Shown here: positions 9,016-17,613 of the stretch, piece after piece
Layout: every line of letters starts with the position of its first letter
Position numbering within the stretch: position 1 is the first letter of the stretch
From: Pseudomonas atagonensis
GTDB lineage: Bacteria; Pseudomonadota; Gammaproteobacteria; Pseudomonadales; Pseudomonadaceae
Length of the DNA stretch: 55,092 nucleotides
Reading direction: 5' to 3'
Assembly (NCBI RefSeq): GCF_011369485.1
Contig: NZ_VXCA01000002.1
Span: forward strand, 1-55,092
The notes under the pieces: model-generated
What the model was told of the DNA's origin: nothing
Database searches by the model: none
What the model saw: the letters and a program-made list of their open reading frames with translations, nothing else
Made by a program: the position numbers and the translations under genes

Positions 9016-10320
9016 ATGACTCAGACTTCCATCACCCGCAGCTGGGTGGCTTCGGCGAACGGCCACACCGATTTTCCTTTGCAGAACCTGCCGCTGGGCG
9101 TGTTCAGCCTCAACGGTTCGGCGCCGCGTGCCGGTGTGGCAATCGGTGAGCACATCTTCGATCTGCAAGTGGCACTGGAGGCTGGGCTGTTCGACGGCGT
9201 CGCGCGCAGTGCAGTCGAAGCCATGCATGGCGGTCAGTTGAACGCGTTCTTCGAACTCGGTCGCGACCCTCGCGTTGCCCTGCGCGAACGTCTGCTGGAA
9301 CTGTTCAGCGAAGGCAGCACCCATCGTGGCAACGTCGAAGCCCAGGGCGCGAAACTGCTGCCACTGGCCGCCGATTGCCAGCTACACCTGCCGGCGCGCA
9401 TCAGTGACTACACCGACTTCTACGTCGGCATCGAGCACGCGCAGAACGTCGGCAAACTGTTCCGTCCGGACAACCCCCTGCTTCCGAACTACAAACACGT
9501 GCCGATCGGCTACCACGGTCGTGCGTCTACCGTGCGCGCCTCCGGTGCCGACGTGCGCCGCCCGAAAGGCCAGACCTTGCCAGCCGGTGCGACCGAGCCG
9601 ACTTTCGGCCCGTGCGCGCGTCTGGACTATGAGCTGGAACTGGGGATCTGGATCGGTCAGGGCAACGAGATGGGCGAGCCGATCGCCATCGGTGATGCGT
9701 CTGAACACATTGCCGGTTTCTGCCTGCTCAACGACTGGTCGGCCCGTGACATCCAGGCGTGGGAATACCAGCCGCTCGGCCCGTTCCTGTCCAAGAGCTT
9801 CATCACCAGCGTCTCGCCGTGGGTCGTCACTGCCGAGGCTCTGGAACCGTTCCGCACCGCACAACCGGCGCGTCCTGAAGGTGATCCGCAACCGCTGCCA
9901 TACCTGCTCGACAAGCGCGATCAGGATGGCGGTGGCTTCGACATCGAACTGGAAGTGCTGCTGCTCACCGGGAAAATGCGCGAGCAGAACCTGCCGGCCC
10001 ATCGCCTGACCCTGAGCAACACCCGCTACATGTACTGGACCGTCGCGCAAATGGTCGCGCACCACAGCGTCAACGGTTGCCAATTGCAGGCCGGTGACCT
10101 GTTCGGTTCGGGCACCTTGTCCGGCCCGGAAAACGGTCAGTTCGGCAGCCTGCTGGAAATCACCGAGGGCGGCAAAAAACCGATCGAACTGGCGTCCGGA
10201 GAAGTGCGCAAATTCCTTGAAGACGGCGACGAAGTCATCCTGCGCGCTCGCTGCGTGCGTGACGGTTTTGCCCCGATCGGTTTCGGCGAATGCCGTGGCA
10301 CCGTCGTGGCCGCGCGCTGA
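9016..10320 (+). CDS. fahA: Fumarylacetoacetase
   Basis: 434 residues. It hydrolyses fumarylacetoacetate to fumarate and acetoacetate, the last step of the homogentisate pathway. DYTDFYVGIEH (131-141) carries the metal-ligand Asp134 and catalytic His141, matching mouse FAH Asp126 and His133 at a constant offset. ELELGIWIG and NDWSARDIQ supply the further acidic metal ligands. It starts two bases after hmgA stops, and maiA follows 12 bases later, so the three genes form one tight operon. Confidence 0.97.
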   Translation: MTQTSITRSWVASANGHTDFPLQNLPLGVFSLNGSAPRAGVAIGEHIFDLQVALEAGLFDGVARSAVEAMHGGQLNAFFELGRDPRVALRERLLELFSEGSTHRGNVEAQGAKLLPLAADCQLHLPARISDYTDFYVGIEHAQNVGKLFRPDNPLLPNYKHVPIGYHGRASTVRASGADVRRPKGQTLPAGATEPTFGPCARLDYELELGIWIGQGNEMGEPIAIGDASEHIAGFCLLNDWSARDIQAWEYQPLGPFLSKSFITSVSPWVVTAEALEPFRTAQPARPEGDPQPLPYLLDKRDQDGGGFDIELEVLLLTGKMREQNLPAHRLTLSNTRYMYWTVAQMVAHHSVNGCQLQAGDLFGSGTLSGPENGQFGSLLEITEGGKKPIELASGEVRKFLEDGDEVILRARCVRDGFAPIGFGECRGTVVAAR

Positions 10321-10332
10321 CAGGAGCGGAGT

Positions 10333-10968
10333 ATGGATCTCTACACGTATTACCGCTCCACGTCGTCGTACCGGGTGCGGATCGCGCTGGCGCTCAAGGG
10401 CCTCGACTTTCGGGCGCTGCCGGTCAATCTGATCGCGCCGCAGGGGGGCGAGCATCGGCAAGCGGCGTTTCTGGCGATCAATCCGCAGGGGCGCGTGCCG
10501 GCCTTGCGCACGGACGAAGGTGAATTGCTGATTCAGTCGCCGGCGATCATCGAGTACCTGGAAGAGCGTTATCCACAGGTGCCACTGTTGCCGCAGGACT
10601 TCGCCGCTCGCGCCCATGTGCGCGGCGTGGCGGCGGTGATCGGTTGCGATGTGCATCCGCTGCACAACGTCAGCGTGCTCAATCGCCTGCGTCAGTCGGG
10701 GCACGACGAAGTGCAGGTGACTGAGTGGATTGGCCACTGGATCAGCCAGGGACTGGCGACGGTGGAGCAGTTGATCGGCGACAGCGGCTTCTGTTTTGGC
10801 GAGTGGCCGTGTGTGGCTGATGTGTATCTGATTCCGCAGTTGTATGCGGCCGAGCGGTTCAATGTTTCGCTTGAGGCTTATCCACGGATTCGGCGGGTAG
10901 CCGCGCTGGCGGCCGAGCATTCAGCCTTCATCAAGGCCCATCCGGCCAACCAGCCAGACACACCGTAA
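10333..10968 (+). CDS. maiA: Maleylacetoacetate isomerase (zeta-class glutathione transferase)
   Basis: 211 residues. It isomerises maleylacetoacetate to fumarylacetoacetate with glutathione. The zeta-class signature SSYRVRIALALKG sits near the N-terminus, and QSPAIIEYLEERYP is the thioredoxin-fold glutathione-binding segment. Genomic order is dioxygenase, hydrolase, isomerase, although the isomerase acts second. AGGAG precedes the start. A REP pair follows the stop and probably marks the end of the core operon. Confidence 0.96.
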   Translation: MDLYTYYRSTSSYRVRIALALKGLDFRALPVNLIAPQGGEHRQAAFLAINPQGRVPALRTDEGELLIQSPAIIEYLEERYPQVPLLPQDFAARAHVRGVAAVIGCDVHPLHNVSVLNRLRQSGHDEVQVTEWIGHWISQGLATVEQLIGDSGFCFGEWPCVADVYLIPQLYAAERFNVSLEAYPRIRRVAALAAEHSAFIKAHPANQPDTP

Positions 10969-10991
10969 ACCTGTAATGAGTGAGGAACCCT

Positions 10992-11080
10992 TGTGGGAGG
11001 GGGCTTGCTCCCCAAGACGGTAAGCCATCCACAGGGGTGGTTTCTGGCATAACGCTTTCGCGAGCAAGCCCCCTCCCACA
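10992..11080. repeat. REP pair (inverted GTGGGAGGGGGCTTGCTC elements)
   Basis: GTGGGAGGGGGCTTGCTCCC at the left and the inverted copy GAGCAAGCCCCCTCCCAC at the right flank a ~50-base unrelated middle. This is the commonest REP-type class of fluorescent pseudomonads and recurs in this window near 28.6-29.0, 45.4 and 51.4 kb. It lies between maiA and the MFS gene. Confidence 0.85.
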
Positions 11081-11180
11081 GTTGGAATCATGGGTCTGCT
11101 GGCACTCGGTGAAGACAGTGATCCCCCTCCAGTGATCTGTCTGCTCCCAAAAATCCTAAAAACAAAAAAGGTACCTTGCG

Positions 11181-12578
11181 ATGCACAACCAGATTGCCAG
11201 CTTCCGGGCGGCACTCGACGCCCGTCCTGTGTCCCGGTTTCAGTGGTTGCTCTTGATTCTGTTAGCCCTGTTGCTGGTCACCGATGGCTATGACGCTCAG
11301 GTGCTCGGTTACGTGGTGCCGGCGCTGGCGCAGGATTGGGGGCTGGAGAAAGCGGCGTTTGGCCCGGTGTTCAGTGCCAACCTGCTCGGGCTCACCGTTG
11401 GCTCCCTCGTCGTCACGCCACTGGCCGACCGCTTTGGCGTACGCCGGATTCTGCTGGCTTGCGTGCTGATCTACGCCACGCTCACCGTACTGATGGTTTT
11501 CGCCGACTCGCTGAACACGTTGATGATTGCGCGGTTTATCTGCGGCATCGGCATGGGCGGTGCAATGCCCAGTGCGATGGCGCTCATGTCGGAATACTCG
11601 CCGCCACGCTTGCGCACCTTGATGGTGACACTGGCCGCGTGCGGTTTTTCATTTGGTGGTGCGGCGGGTGGTTTTGTCGCGGCGGGCTTCATCGACCGCT
11701 TCGGCTGGCAAGCGGTGTTCCTCGCTGGCGGTGTGACGCCTTTGCTGCTCTTCCCGTTTCTCTGGTGGATGCTGCCGGAATCCTTGCCGCGTCTGCTGCG
11801 GGACGCACCGCCGTATGCGCGGTTACGCAAAGTCACCGCGCGCATGCTGCCGGACTGGCAACCGCCGGCCGCCTCTGTTGAACAGAATGAGCGCGAGCAG
11901 GGCAGCAAGCTGACCCTGGTCGAGTTGTTCCGCAACGGTTATGCACGACCGACGATGCTGATCTGGGCGACGTTTTTCGTCAGCCTGATTCTGCTGTATT
12001 TCATGATCAGCTGGCTGCCGTCGCTGTTGCTCGAAAGCGGGCTGAAACTTAATGAAGCCAATCTGGTGACCTCGATGTTCCTGTTCGCCGGGACGTTGGG
12101 CGCGATCTGCATGGCGTGGTTCGCCGATCGCCTGAAGCGCAAAGTGCGGCTGTTGTCCGGCGTGCTGGCAGGCGCGGCGCTGTGTACGATTCTGCTCGGT
12201 TTGAATCACGACAATCCGCGTTATCTGGTGGCCTGTGTGTTCGCCGCCGGTTTTTGCATCATCGGCGGGCAGCTTACGCTGAATGCCTTTGCCAGCAACT
12301 TCTACCCGGCGCATGTGCGCGCCACCGGCACGGGGTGGGCGTTGGGCGTCGGGCGATTTGGTTCGATTCTCGGGCCGTTGTTCGGCAGTCTGCTGCTGGC
12401 GATGCACATTCCGGTGGAGCAGATTTTCTTCTTCTGCGCGATTCCGGCGGTGATCGCGGCGTTGTTGATCATTCAGGTGCGTTCGCCTTCAGCAGCGTCA
12501 GTCAGTGCACCACCGAATTGGGTGGCAGATGCCCCAATCGCTCCGTCAGGCGAAGCCGCTGAATCGGGTCGTCGCTGA
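11181..12578 (+). CDS. MFS transporter, aromatic acid:H+ symporter type
   Basis: 465 residues with 12 predicted membrane spans. DGYDAQVLGYVVPAL in the first helix is the DG(F/Y)D signature of the aromatic acid:H+ symporter group (PcaK, BenK). LADRFGVRR is the conserved MFS loop 2-3 motif. Beside the homogentisate genes it probably imports an aromatic acid feeding that pathway; the substrate cannot be read from sequence. It is separated from maiA by a REP pair, so it may have its own promoter. Its last 26 codons overlap, in antisense, the end of the following convergent gene. Confidence 0.88.
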   Translation: MHNQIASFRAALDARPVSRFQWLLLILLALLLVTDGYDAQVLGYVVPALAQDWGLEKAAFGPVFSANLLGLTVGSLVVTPLADRFGVRRILLACVLIYATLTVLMVFADSLNTLMIARFICGIGMGGAMPSAMALMSEYSPPRLRTLMVTLAACGFSFGGAAGGFVAAGFIDRFGWQAVFLAGGVTPLLLFPFLWWMLPESLPRLLRDAPPYARLRKVTARMLPDWQPPAASVEQNEREQGSKLTLVELFRNGYARPTMLIWATFFVSLILLYFMISWLPSLLLESGLKLNEANLVTSMFLFAGTLGAICMAWFADRLKRKVRLLSGVLAGAALCTILLGLNHDNPRYLVACVFAAGFCIIGGQLTLNAFASNFYPAHVRATGTGWALGVGRFGSILGPLFGSLLLAMHIPVEQIFFFCAIPAVIAALLIIQVRSPSAASVSAPPNWVADAPIAPSGEAAESGRR

Positions 12579-13308
12579 GCAGCAGCGCATGCTCCAGATC
12601 GAAGCGTTCGGCGTTCGGGCAATCGAGCCGCTGATACAGGCTGGCCCGGGCCAGATAATCAGCGGCGGTGGCATTGCCCAGCTCCAGGACTCGCTCGGCG
12701 TCGATCAGCGCGGCAATAAAGTCATCGTGGGTCAGGTGTAACTGACGCAGGTTGCGTGACAGGCGCTGGAGCATCTGCACCGGCGTGGCGGTCAGCAGAT
12801 GGTCGGCGTTGAGTTGCATCTGGTGGCCATATTGGCGATGCAGCAGTTCGCGACAATCGTTCGGATACAAACGCCGTCCACCGCACGGATCGAGCAAGTG
12901 ATCCGCTCCGGAAACCTTCAGCAGGAAATGCCCGGGGAAGTTCACGCCGACCAGCGGGATCTCCAGGCCACGGGCCAGTTCCAGCGCGATCAGCGCCAGG
13001 GCCAACGGTTGGCCGCGTCGGGTTTGCAAGACCTTGTTGATCAACGCGGCCTGCGGGCGCAGCGGCGCGAAATCATCCTGCGCGAAACCCAGGTCGGTCA
13101 TTCGCCGCAGGAGTGGCTGCGCCAGTTCGCTGACCGGCAACAGCGGCAAACCGGAACTGACGCGCTGTTGCAGTTCTTTGAAGTCCAGCAACAGCGCCCC
13201 GGGATCGAGGTGTTTGTCATGCTCGGCAGCCATCCACAACGCGGCTTCGAACAGCGCGGGCGGTGAACGGTGCAGGCACTCGAAAAAACGTTGGCGCGGA
13301 CTCATCAA
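12502..13308 (-). CDS. SirB1 family transglutaminase-like/TPR protein
   Basis: 268 residues. The segment RRGQPLALALIALELARGLEIPLVGVNFPGHFLLKV is typical of the SirB1 transglutaminase-like core. The C-terminal part (YLARASLYQRLDCPNAERFDLEHALLLSDDPIQRLRLTERLGHL) is a helical TPR-like repeat. Cellular function is poorly defined. The gene is convergent with the MFS gene and overlaps it by 77 bases. Start ATG at 13308. Confidence 0.85.
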   Translation of the reverse strand: MMSPRQRFFECLHRSPPALFEAALWMAAEHDKHLDPGALLLDFKELQQRVSSGLPLLPVSELAQPLLRRMTDLGFAQDDFAPLRPQAALINKVLQTRRGQPLALALIALELARGLEIPLVGVNFPGHFLLKVSGADHLLDPCGGRRLYPNDCRELLHRQYGHQMQLNADHLLTATPVQMLQRLSRNLRQLHLTHDDFIAALIDAERVLELGNATAADYLARASLYQRLDCPNAERFDLEHALLLSDDPIQRLRLTERLGHLPPNSVVH

Positions 13309-13489
13309 AATCTCCGGGGCATGCCTCGTTTTAGCCTCGTCCGTGTCATTCGTCCAGTGCCTGACGGTGTGCTGCCCGGGTTATGCCGCAAGCTTCTGTC
13401 TGCGTGGGCGCTTATTCCGGTGCGCTTCAGCAATTTTCAGGCGCAAGCCTATACTGGCGTTCTACCAGAAGTGATTCGGGAGCCTGTCG

Positions 13490-14509
13490 ATGTTCGCTCT
13501 CATGCAAAGCACTCGCCTGGAATCGCTGCACCTTAGCGTTGACCCGGTCTCCGGGTTGAAGGCGGTCATTGCCATCCACAACAGTCGTCTGGGGCCGGCC
13601 CTGGGCGGGTGCCGTTATCTTGCCTATCCCAATGATGAATCGGCAGTCGAAGACGCGATCAGACTCGCCCAGGGCATGAGCTACAAAGCTGCGCTGGCGG
13701 GGTTGCCGCAGGGCGGCGGGGTCGCGGTGATCGTGCGTCCGGCTCATGTGGAAAACCGCGGTGCATTGTTCGAAGCCTTTGGCCGTTGCATCGATCAGCT
13801 CGACGGGCGCTACATCACGGCCATCGACAGCGGCACCTCGGTGGCGGACATGGATTGCATCGCCCAGCAGACCCAGCATGTTACCAGCACCACCTCGGCC
13901 GGCGACCCCGCGCCGCATGCAGCAATGGGCGTATTCACCGGAATTCGCGCCACCGCCATGGCGCGTCTGGGCAGCGACAATCTTGAAGGCCTGCGCGTGG
14001 CGATCCAGGGTCTGGGCAATGTCGGTTACGCACTGGCCGAGCAACTGCACGCCGCCGGTGCCGAACTGCTGGTCAGCGACATCGACCACGGCAAGGTGCA
14101 ATTGGCGATGGAGCAGCTCAACGCTCACCCGATTGCCAACGATGCGTTGCTCAGCACGCCGTGCGACATTCTGGCGCCGTGTGGCCTGGGTGGCGTGCTC
14201 AACAGCCACACCGTCACGCAACTGCGTTGTTCGGCGGTGGCGGGTTCGGCGAACAATCAACTGACGCACCTGGACGTCGCCGATCAACTGGAGCGGCGCG
14301 GCATTCTGTATGCCCCGGATTACGTGATCAATGCGGGCGGGCTGATCTACGTTTCGCTGAAACATCGTGGCGAGGAATTGGCCACGATCACCGCGCACCT
14401 GTCGAAAATCAGCTCGCGCCTTACCGAAGTGTTCGCCCATGCGCAGGCGGAAAAACGCTCGCCGGCACGGGTCGCCGATGAGTTGGCGGAAAGAGTTTTG
14501 TATCGCTGA
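13490..14509 (+). CDS. ldh: Leucine dehydrogenase homologue (Glu/Leu/Phe/Val family) with altered catalytic lysine
   Basis: 339 residues. Family members oxidatively deaminate branched-chain amino acids with NAD+. The substrate segment GGCRYLAYPN, Lys66 in MSYKAALAG, and the Rossmann loop GLGNVGYALAEQL are present. The stretch that in Bacillus leucine dehydrogenase reads GGGK (catalytic Lys80, twelve residues after Lys68) here reads GGGVAVI, with Val78 (codon GTC at 13721-13723) exactly twelve residues after Lys66. The enzyme may therefore be inactive or altered. GGAG lies about ten bases before the ATG at 13490; a second in-frame ATG is at 13502. No frameshift or stop was seen, so it is kept as an intact gene. 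Confidence 0.88.
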   Translation: MFALMQSTRLESLHLSVDPVSGLKAVIAIHNSRLGPALGGCRYLAYPNDESAVEDAIRLAQGMSYKAALAGLPQGGGVAVIVRPAHVENRGALFEAFGRCIDQLDGRYITAIDSGTSVADMDCIAQQTQHVTSTTSAGDPAPHAAMGVFTGIRATAMARLGSDNLEGLRVAIQGLGNVGYALAEQLHAAGAELLVSDIDHGKVQLAMEQLNAHPIANDALLSTPCDILAPCGLGGVLNSHTVTQLRCSAVAGSANNQLTHLDVADQLERRGILYAPDYVINAGGLIYVSLKHRGEELATITAHLSKISSRLTEVFAHAQAEKRSPARVADELAERVLYR

Positions 14510-14523
14510 ATTTCACAGGCATG

Positions 14524-14555
14524 AAAAAGGCCCTGAGCCATTCGACTCGGGGCCT
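14524..14555 (-). terminator. Terminator of yebG
   Basis: Read on the minus strand, AGGCCCCGAG pairs with CTCAGGGCCT and is followed by TTTTT. It begins about 20 bases after the yebG stop and sits between the convergent ldh and yebG genes, so it may stop both. Confidence 0.75.
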
Positions 14556-14573
14556 GTTCAATTCGGGCATCGA

Positions 14574-14918
14574 TTACTTCGCAGCCTTCGCTGCCTTGGC
14601 CGGTTTTACCGGTGCTTCGGCAGGTTCTTCTGCTTCAGTCACCTGGGCTTTCTCGACCGGTTCGGCCGGTGCGTTGATCAGTTCGGACAACGCATCAGGC
14701 TGACTCTTGAACGCCCGGGCGAACACATCGCGATTCTTCGCCATGTAGATCCCGGCTTCTTCCACTTGTTGTTCAGTCAGCGACGGAACAGCTTTTTGCA
14801 ACACATCGGCCAGATATTCGGCCAGTTCGAGCATTTTGTCATGACGGTCAGCTTCGGCTTTATCCATGAACAAGCGCTCCAGATCTCGGCTGCTGCGGTA
14901 TACCACTTCGACGGCCAT
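14574..14918 (-). CDS. yebG: YebG family SOS-induced protein
   Basis: 114 residues. The N-terminus MAVEVVYRSSRDLERLFMDK, followed by ADRHDKMLELAEYL, matches the YebG family, a small DNA-damage-inducible protein of unknown biochemical role. The tail is rich in Ala, Glu, Pro and Lys (PVKPAKAAKAAK) and is probably disordered. GAGGTGG lies just upstream of the ATG at 14918. A LexA box lies 44 bases upstream of the start, so SOS control is well supported. Confidence 0.92.
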   Translation of the reverse strand: MAVEVVYRSSRDLERLFMDKAEADRHDKMLELAEYLADVLQKAVPSLTEQQVEEAGIYMAKNRDVFARAFKSQPDALSELINAPAEPVEKAQVTEAEEPAEAPVKPAKAAKAAK

Positions 14919-14961
14919 TCACCACCTCACATGCCTTCACGTTAAGTTGTCTTGACGACTA

Positions 14962-14977
14962 CTGTATCCATATACAG
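14962..14977 (-). promoter_or_regulatory. LexA (SOS) box upstream of yebG
   Basis: CTGTATCCATATACAG fits CTG-N10-CAG, with near-complete inner symmetry (CTGTAT...ATACAG). It lies 44-59 bases upstream of the yebG start. The rest of the 316-base gap to psiE shows no further clear site; GCAGAAAACC occurs twice (about 15070 and 15173) without evident meaning. Confidence 0.92.
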
Positions 14978-15234
14978 CGAAAAGGATAAGCGAATCCCTG
15001 CGCCATGGGTAGTGGCTTTTCAATGTAGACCGGATTTCGGGTTTGTCAGGGACGCTGCGTTGCTGCATTCGCGAGCAGAAAACCACTTGCGGTGCGACCA
15101 AACGCCACGGCGCGGGTTTTGCGGCGGCTCGCCATGATGGCGTGGCCTCTTTTCTGCATGAAACCGGACACGTGCAGAAAACCGTCACGTCCAACACGCA
15201 TCATCCGCTCGAATCGGGCTAAGGAAACATCATC

Positions 15235-15735
15235 GTGAAAATCAACTGGGCCGAGAAACTGCGGCAAAACGTGCATCAACTGGCCGAGTCGCTGGGCAAC
15301 CTGTTCGTCGAGACCTTCCATTACCTGGCGCTGTTCGCCATCGGTGCGGTGACGGCATGGGCGGCGGTGATGGAGTTCCTCGGAATGCTCGAAGTCGGGC
15401 ATATCAAGATCGATGACATTTTGTTGCTGTTCATCTATCTGGAATTGGGGGCGATGGTCGGGATTTACTTCAAGACCAACCACATGCCGGTGCGCTTTCT
15501 GATTTACGTAGCGATCACGGCACTGACGCGCCTGCTGATCTCCAACGTCTCGCACCACAATCCGCCGGACATGGGAATCATCTACCTGTGCGGCGGGATT
15601 CTGCTGCTGGCGTTCTCGATTCTGGTAGTGCGTTACGCCTCGTCGCAATTTCCTTCGGTGAAGATCGAACACCCGCAACGCAAGATCGGCACGGGCTCCG
15701 GTGAACATCCGGAAGTGGAAAAGGGCGAACTCTAA
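15235..15735 (+). CDS. psiE: PsiE family phosphate-starvation-inducible membrane protein
   Basis: 166 residues with four hydrophobic spans. LELGAMVGIYFKTNHMPVRFLIYVAITALTRL is the conserved PsiE core. The family is named from phosphate-starvation induction in E. coli; its biochemical role is unknown. The start is GTG at 15235, preceded by AAGGAAA. I saw no convincing Pho box upstream. Its stop overlaps that of the convergent DUF3509 gene by four bases. Confidence 0.9.
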   Translation: MKINWAEKLRQNVHQLAESLGNLFVETFHYLALFAIGAVTAWAAVMEFLGMLEVGHIKIDDILLLFIYLELGAMVGIYFKTNHMPVRFLIYVAITALTRLLISNVSHHNPPDMGIIYLCGGILLLAFSILVVRYASSQFPSVKIEHPQRKIGTGSGEHPEVEKGEL

Positions 15736-16049
15736 AGGCCGGCGGTTTGCCGGGGCGGGTCGATGACGCGTGGCGGTGGCGGGGTCAGCCCGTCGCCACG
15801 GGTCATGGCTTCGAGGATCGCCATGGCGCTGTGGCCCTGTTCGATGGCAATGCCGAACTGGATGCTTTGCACCAGACGCTTGAGCCGCGCCGGGTCGTTA
15901 CGCTGCTCGGCGCTGATCATCCGTTTGGCGACGATCCGGCCGCTGTTGGACAAGGTCAGCATGATGCTGCCGTCCAGGCCTTGAATGCTCAGGTTGATCT
16001 GATAGTCCGGCGCGAAGGCATCGGTAATGATTTGAAAAGGATTGTCCAT
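15732..16049 (-). CDS. DUF3509 domain protein
   Basis: 105 residues. The N-terminus (MDNPFQIITDAFAPDYQINLS) and the stretch GSIMLTLSNSGRIVAKR are typical of DUF3509, a small family largely confined to Pseudomonas with no assigned function. The C-terminus is proline rich (GLTPPPPRVIDPPRQ). It is convergent with psiE with a four-base overlap. It has no signal peptide or membrane span, so it is probably cytoplasmic. Confidence 0.85.
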   Translation of the reverse strand: MDNPFQIITDAFAPDYQINLSIQGLDGSIMLTLSNSGRIVAKRMISAEQRNDPARLKRLVQSIQFGIAIEQGHSAMAILEAMTRGDGLTPPPPRVIDPPRQTAGL

Positions 16050-16203
16050 GATGCGTCACCGCCTGATTGAACGTGCAGTTGTTGACCGGCCGTGATCGGG
16101 TTGGTTCGCCAAACCAGACCATTGGCCCTTCCGTGGTCTTGTCTCTTTGGGAGATGTAGCAAGGGACATGCCGGGAAAATTGTCGAACAATGAAACCGGC
16201 CAA

Positions 16204-16232
16204 AAACAAGGCGAGCCCATGGCTCGCCTTGT
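16204..16232 (-). terminator. Terminator of the sdaA-sdaC operon
   Basis: ACAAGGCGAGCC pairs perfectly with GGCTCGCCTTGT across a short loop. On the minus strand it is followed by TTTTT. It begins 17 bases after the sdaC stop codon. Confidence 0.88.
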
Positions 16233-16248
16233 TCGTTTACGGCCCGTT

Positions 16249-17586
16249 TCAGGGCAGAACCGAGTAGATGATCGCTGACAGTGCAATCAGGCCGATCAGC
16301 ACCACAAACACATTGGACGCCTGGCCCGAATACTGGCGCAAGGCTGGCACCCGGCGGATCGCGTACATCGGCATCAGGAACAGCAGGCAGGCAATCACCG
16401 GGCCGCCGAGGGTTTCGATCATGCCGAGGATGCTTGGATTGAACGTCGCGACGGCCCAGCAGCTGAGAATCATGAACAGCGCGGTGGCGCGGTTGAGCCA
16501 GCTCGCCGACATCACCTTGCCACGGCTGCGCAGGCTTTTGACGATCATGCCCTGGAAGCCTTCGCTGGCGCCGATGTAGTGGCCGAGGAAGGATTTGGTG
16601 ATCGCCACCAGCGCAATCAATGGCGCGGCGTAAGCGATGACCGGGGTCTGGAAATGGTTGGCCAGGTACGACAGGATCGAAATGTTCTGTGCCTTGGCGG
16701 CTGCAAGATCTGCCGGCGACAGCGCCAGTACGCAGCTGAAGCAGAAGAACATCACCGTCACCACCATCATGCCGTGGGCCATGGCGAGGATGCCGCTGCT
16801 CTTGCGTTCGGCCTGCGCGCCGTAGCGCTGCTTCTGGTCAACCGCGAACGCCGAGATGATCGGCGAGTGGTTGAACGAGAACACCATCACCGGGATCGCC
16901 AGCCACATCGTCTTGAGGAACACCGACATCGGCATTGCCTCTTGAGCACTGGCGAAGAACGCGCCGTTCCAGTTCGGAATCAAGCTGACCGCCAGCAATA
17001 GCAAAGCGGCGACGAACGGATAAACCAGCACGCTCATGGCTTTGACAATGACGCTCTGGCCGCAACGCACGATGGCCATCAGTCCCAGAATCAACGCCAG
17101 CGAGAGGATCGCCCGAGGCGGCGGAGCGATGTGCAACTGGTGTTCGAGGAAGCTGCTCAGCGTGTTGGTCAGCGCCACGCTGTACACCAGCAGAATCGGG
17201 AAGATCGCGAAGAAATACAGGAGCGTGATCAGTTTGCCGGCACCGATGCCGAAGTGTTCTTCGACCACTTCAGTGATGTCCCCGGAACGTCCGGACAGCA
17301 CGAATCGGGTCAGACCCCGGTGCGCGAAGAAGGTCATCGGGAATGCCAGCAACGCCAATATCAGCAACGGCCAGAAACCACCGACGCCAGCGTTGATCGG
17401 CAGGAACAAGGTGCCGGCACCGATGGCGGTGCCGTACAGGCCAAGCATCCAGGTGGTGTCGAATTTGCTCCAGCCCGTGTGGGCGGTTTCTGTTTTGCCT
17501 GTGAGGTCTACAGCGGGATTTTCGGCAGCAGGTGTACGTACATCGGTCATCGGTATCGCCTCGTTATTATTTTTGCTCGGGCTCAC
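16249..17586 (-). CDS. sdaC: Serine/threonine H+ symporter (SdaC type, HAAAP family)
   Basis: 445 residues with about 11 membrane spans. GLYGTAIGAGTLFLPINAG in the first span is the typical SdaC/TdcC motif. It imports L-serine together with protons. It follows sdaA by 27 bases on the same strand, giving an uptake-plus-deamination operon. The longest frame starts at 17586; the ATG at 17550 (MTDVRTP) is an equally likely start. A strong terminator follows. Confidence 0.92.
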   Translation of the reverse strand: MSPSKNNNEAIPMTDVRTPAAENPAVDLTGKTETAHTGWSKFDTTWMLGLYGTAIGAGTLFLPINAGVGGFWPLLILALLAFPMTFFAHRGLTRFVLSGRSGDITEVVEEHFGIGAGKLITLLYFFAIFPILLVYSVALTNTLSSFLEHQLHIAPPPRAILSLALILGLMAIVRCGQSVIVKAMSVLVYPFVAALLLLAVSLIPNWNGAFFASAQEAMPMSVFLKTMWLAIPVMVFSFNHSPIISAFAVDQKQRYGAQAERKSSGILAMAHGMMVVTVMFFCFSCVLALSPADLAAAKAQNISILSYLANHFQTPVIAYAAPLIALVAITKSFLGHYIGASEGFQGMIVKSLRSRGKVMSASWLNRATALFMILSCWAVATFNPSILGMIETLGGPVIACLLFLMPMYAIRRVPALRQYSGQASNVFVVLIGLIALSAIIYSVLP

Positions 17587-17613
17587 GTATTGCGGACGGT
17601 CAGGGAGTGCTCC

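Noticed and set aside
9382..10920. 512-codon minus-strand frame opposite fahA and maiA
   Set aside because: It spans two confidently identified genes on the other strand and has shadow-like composition.
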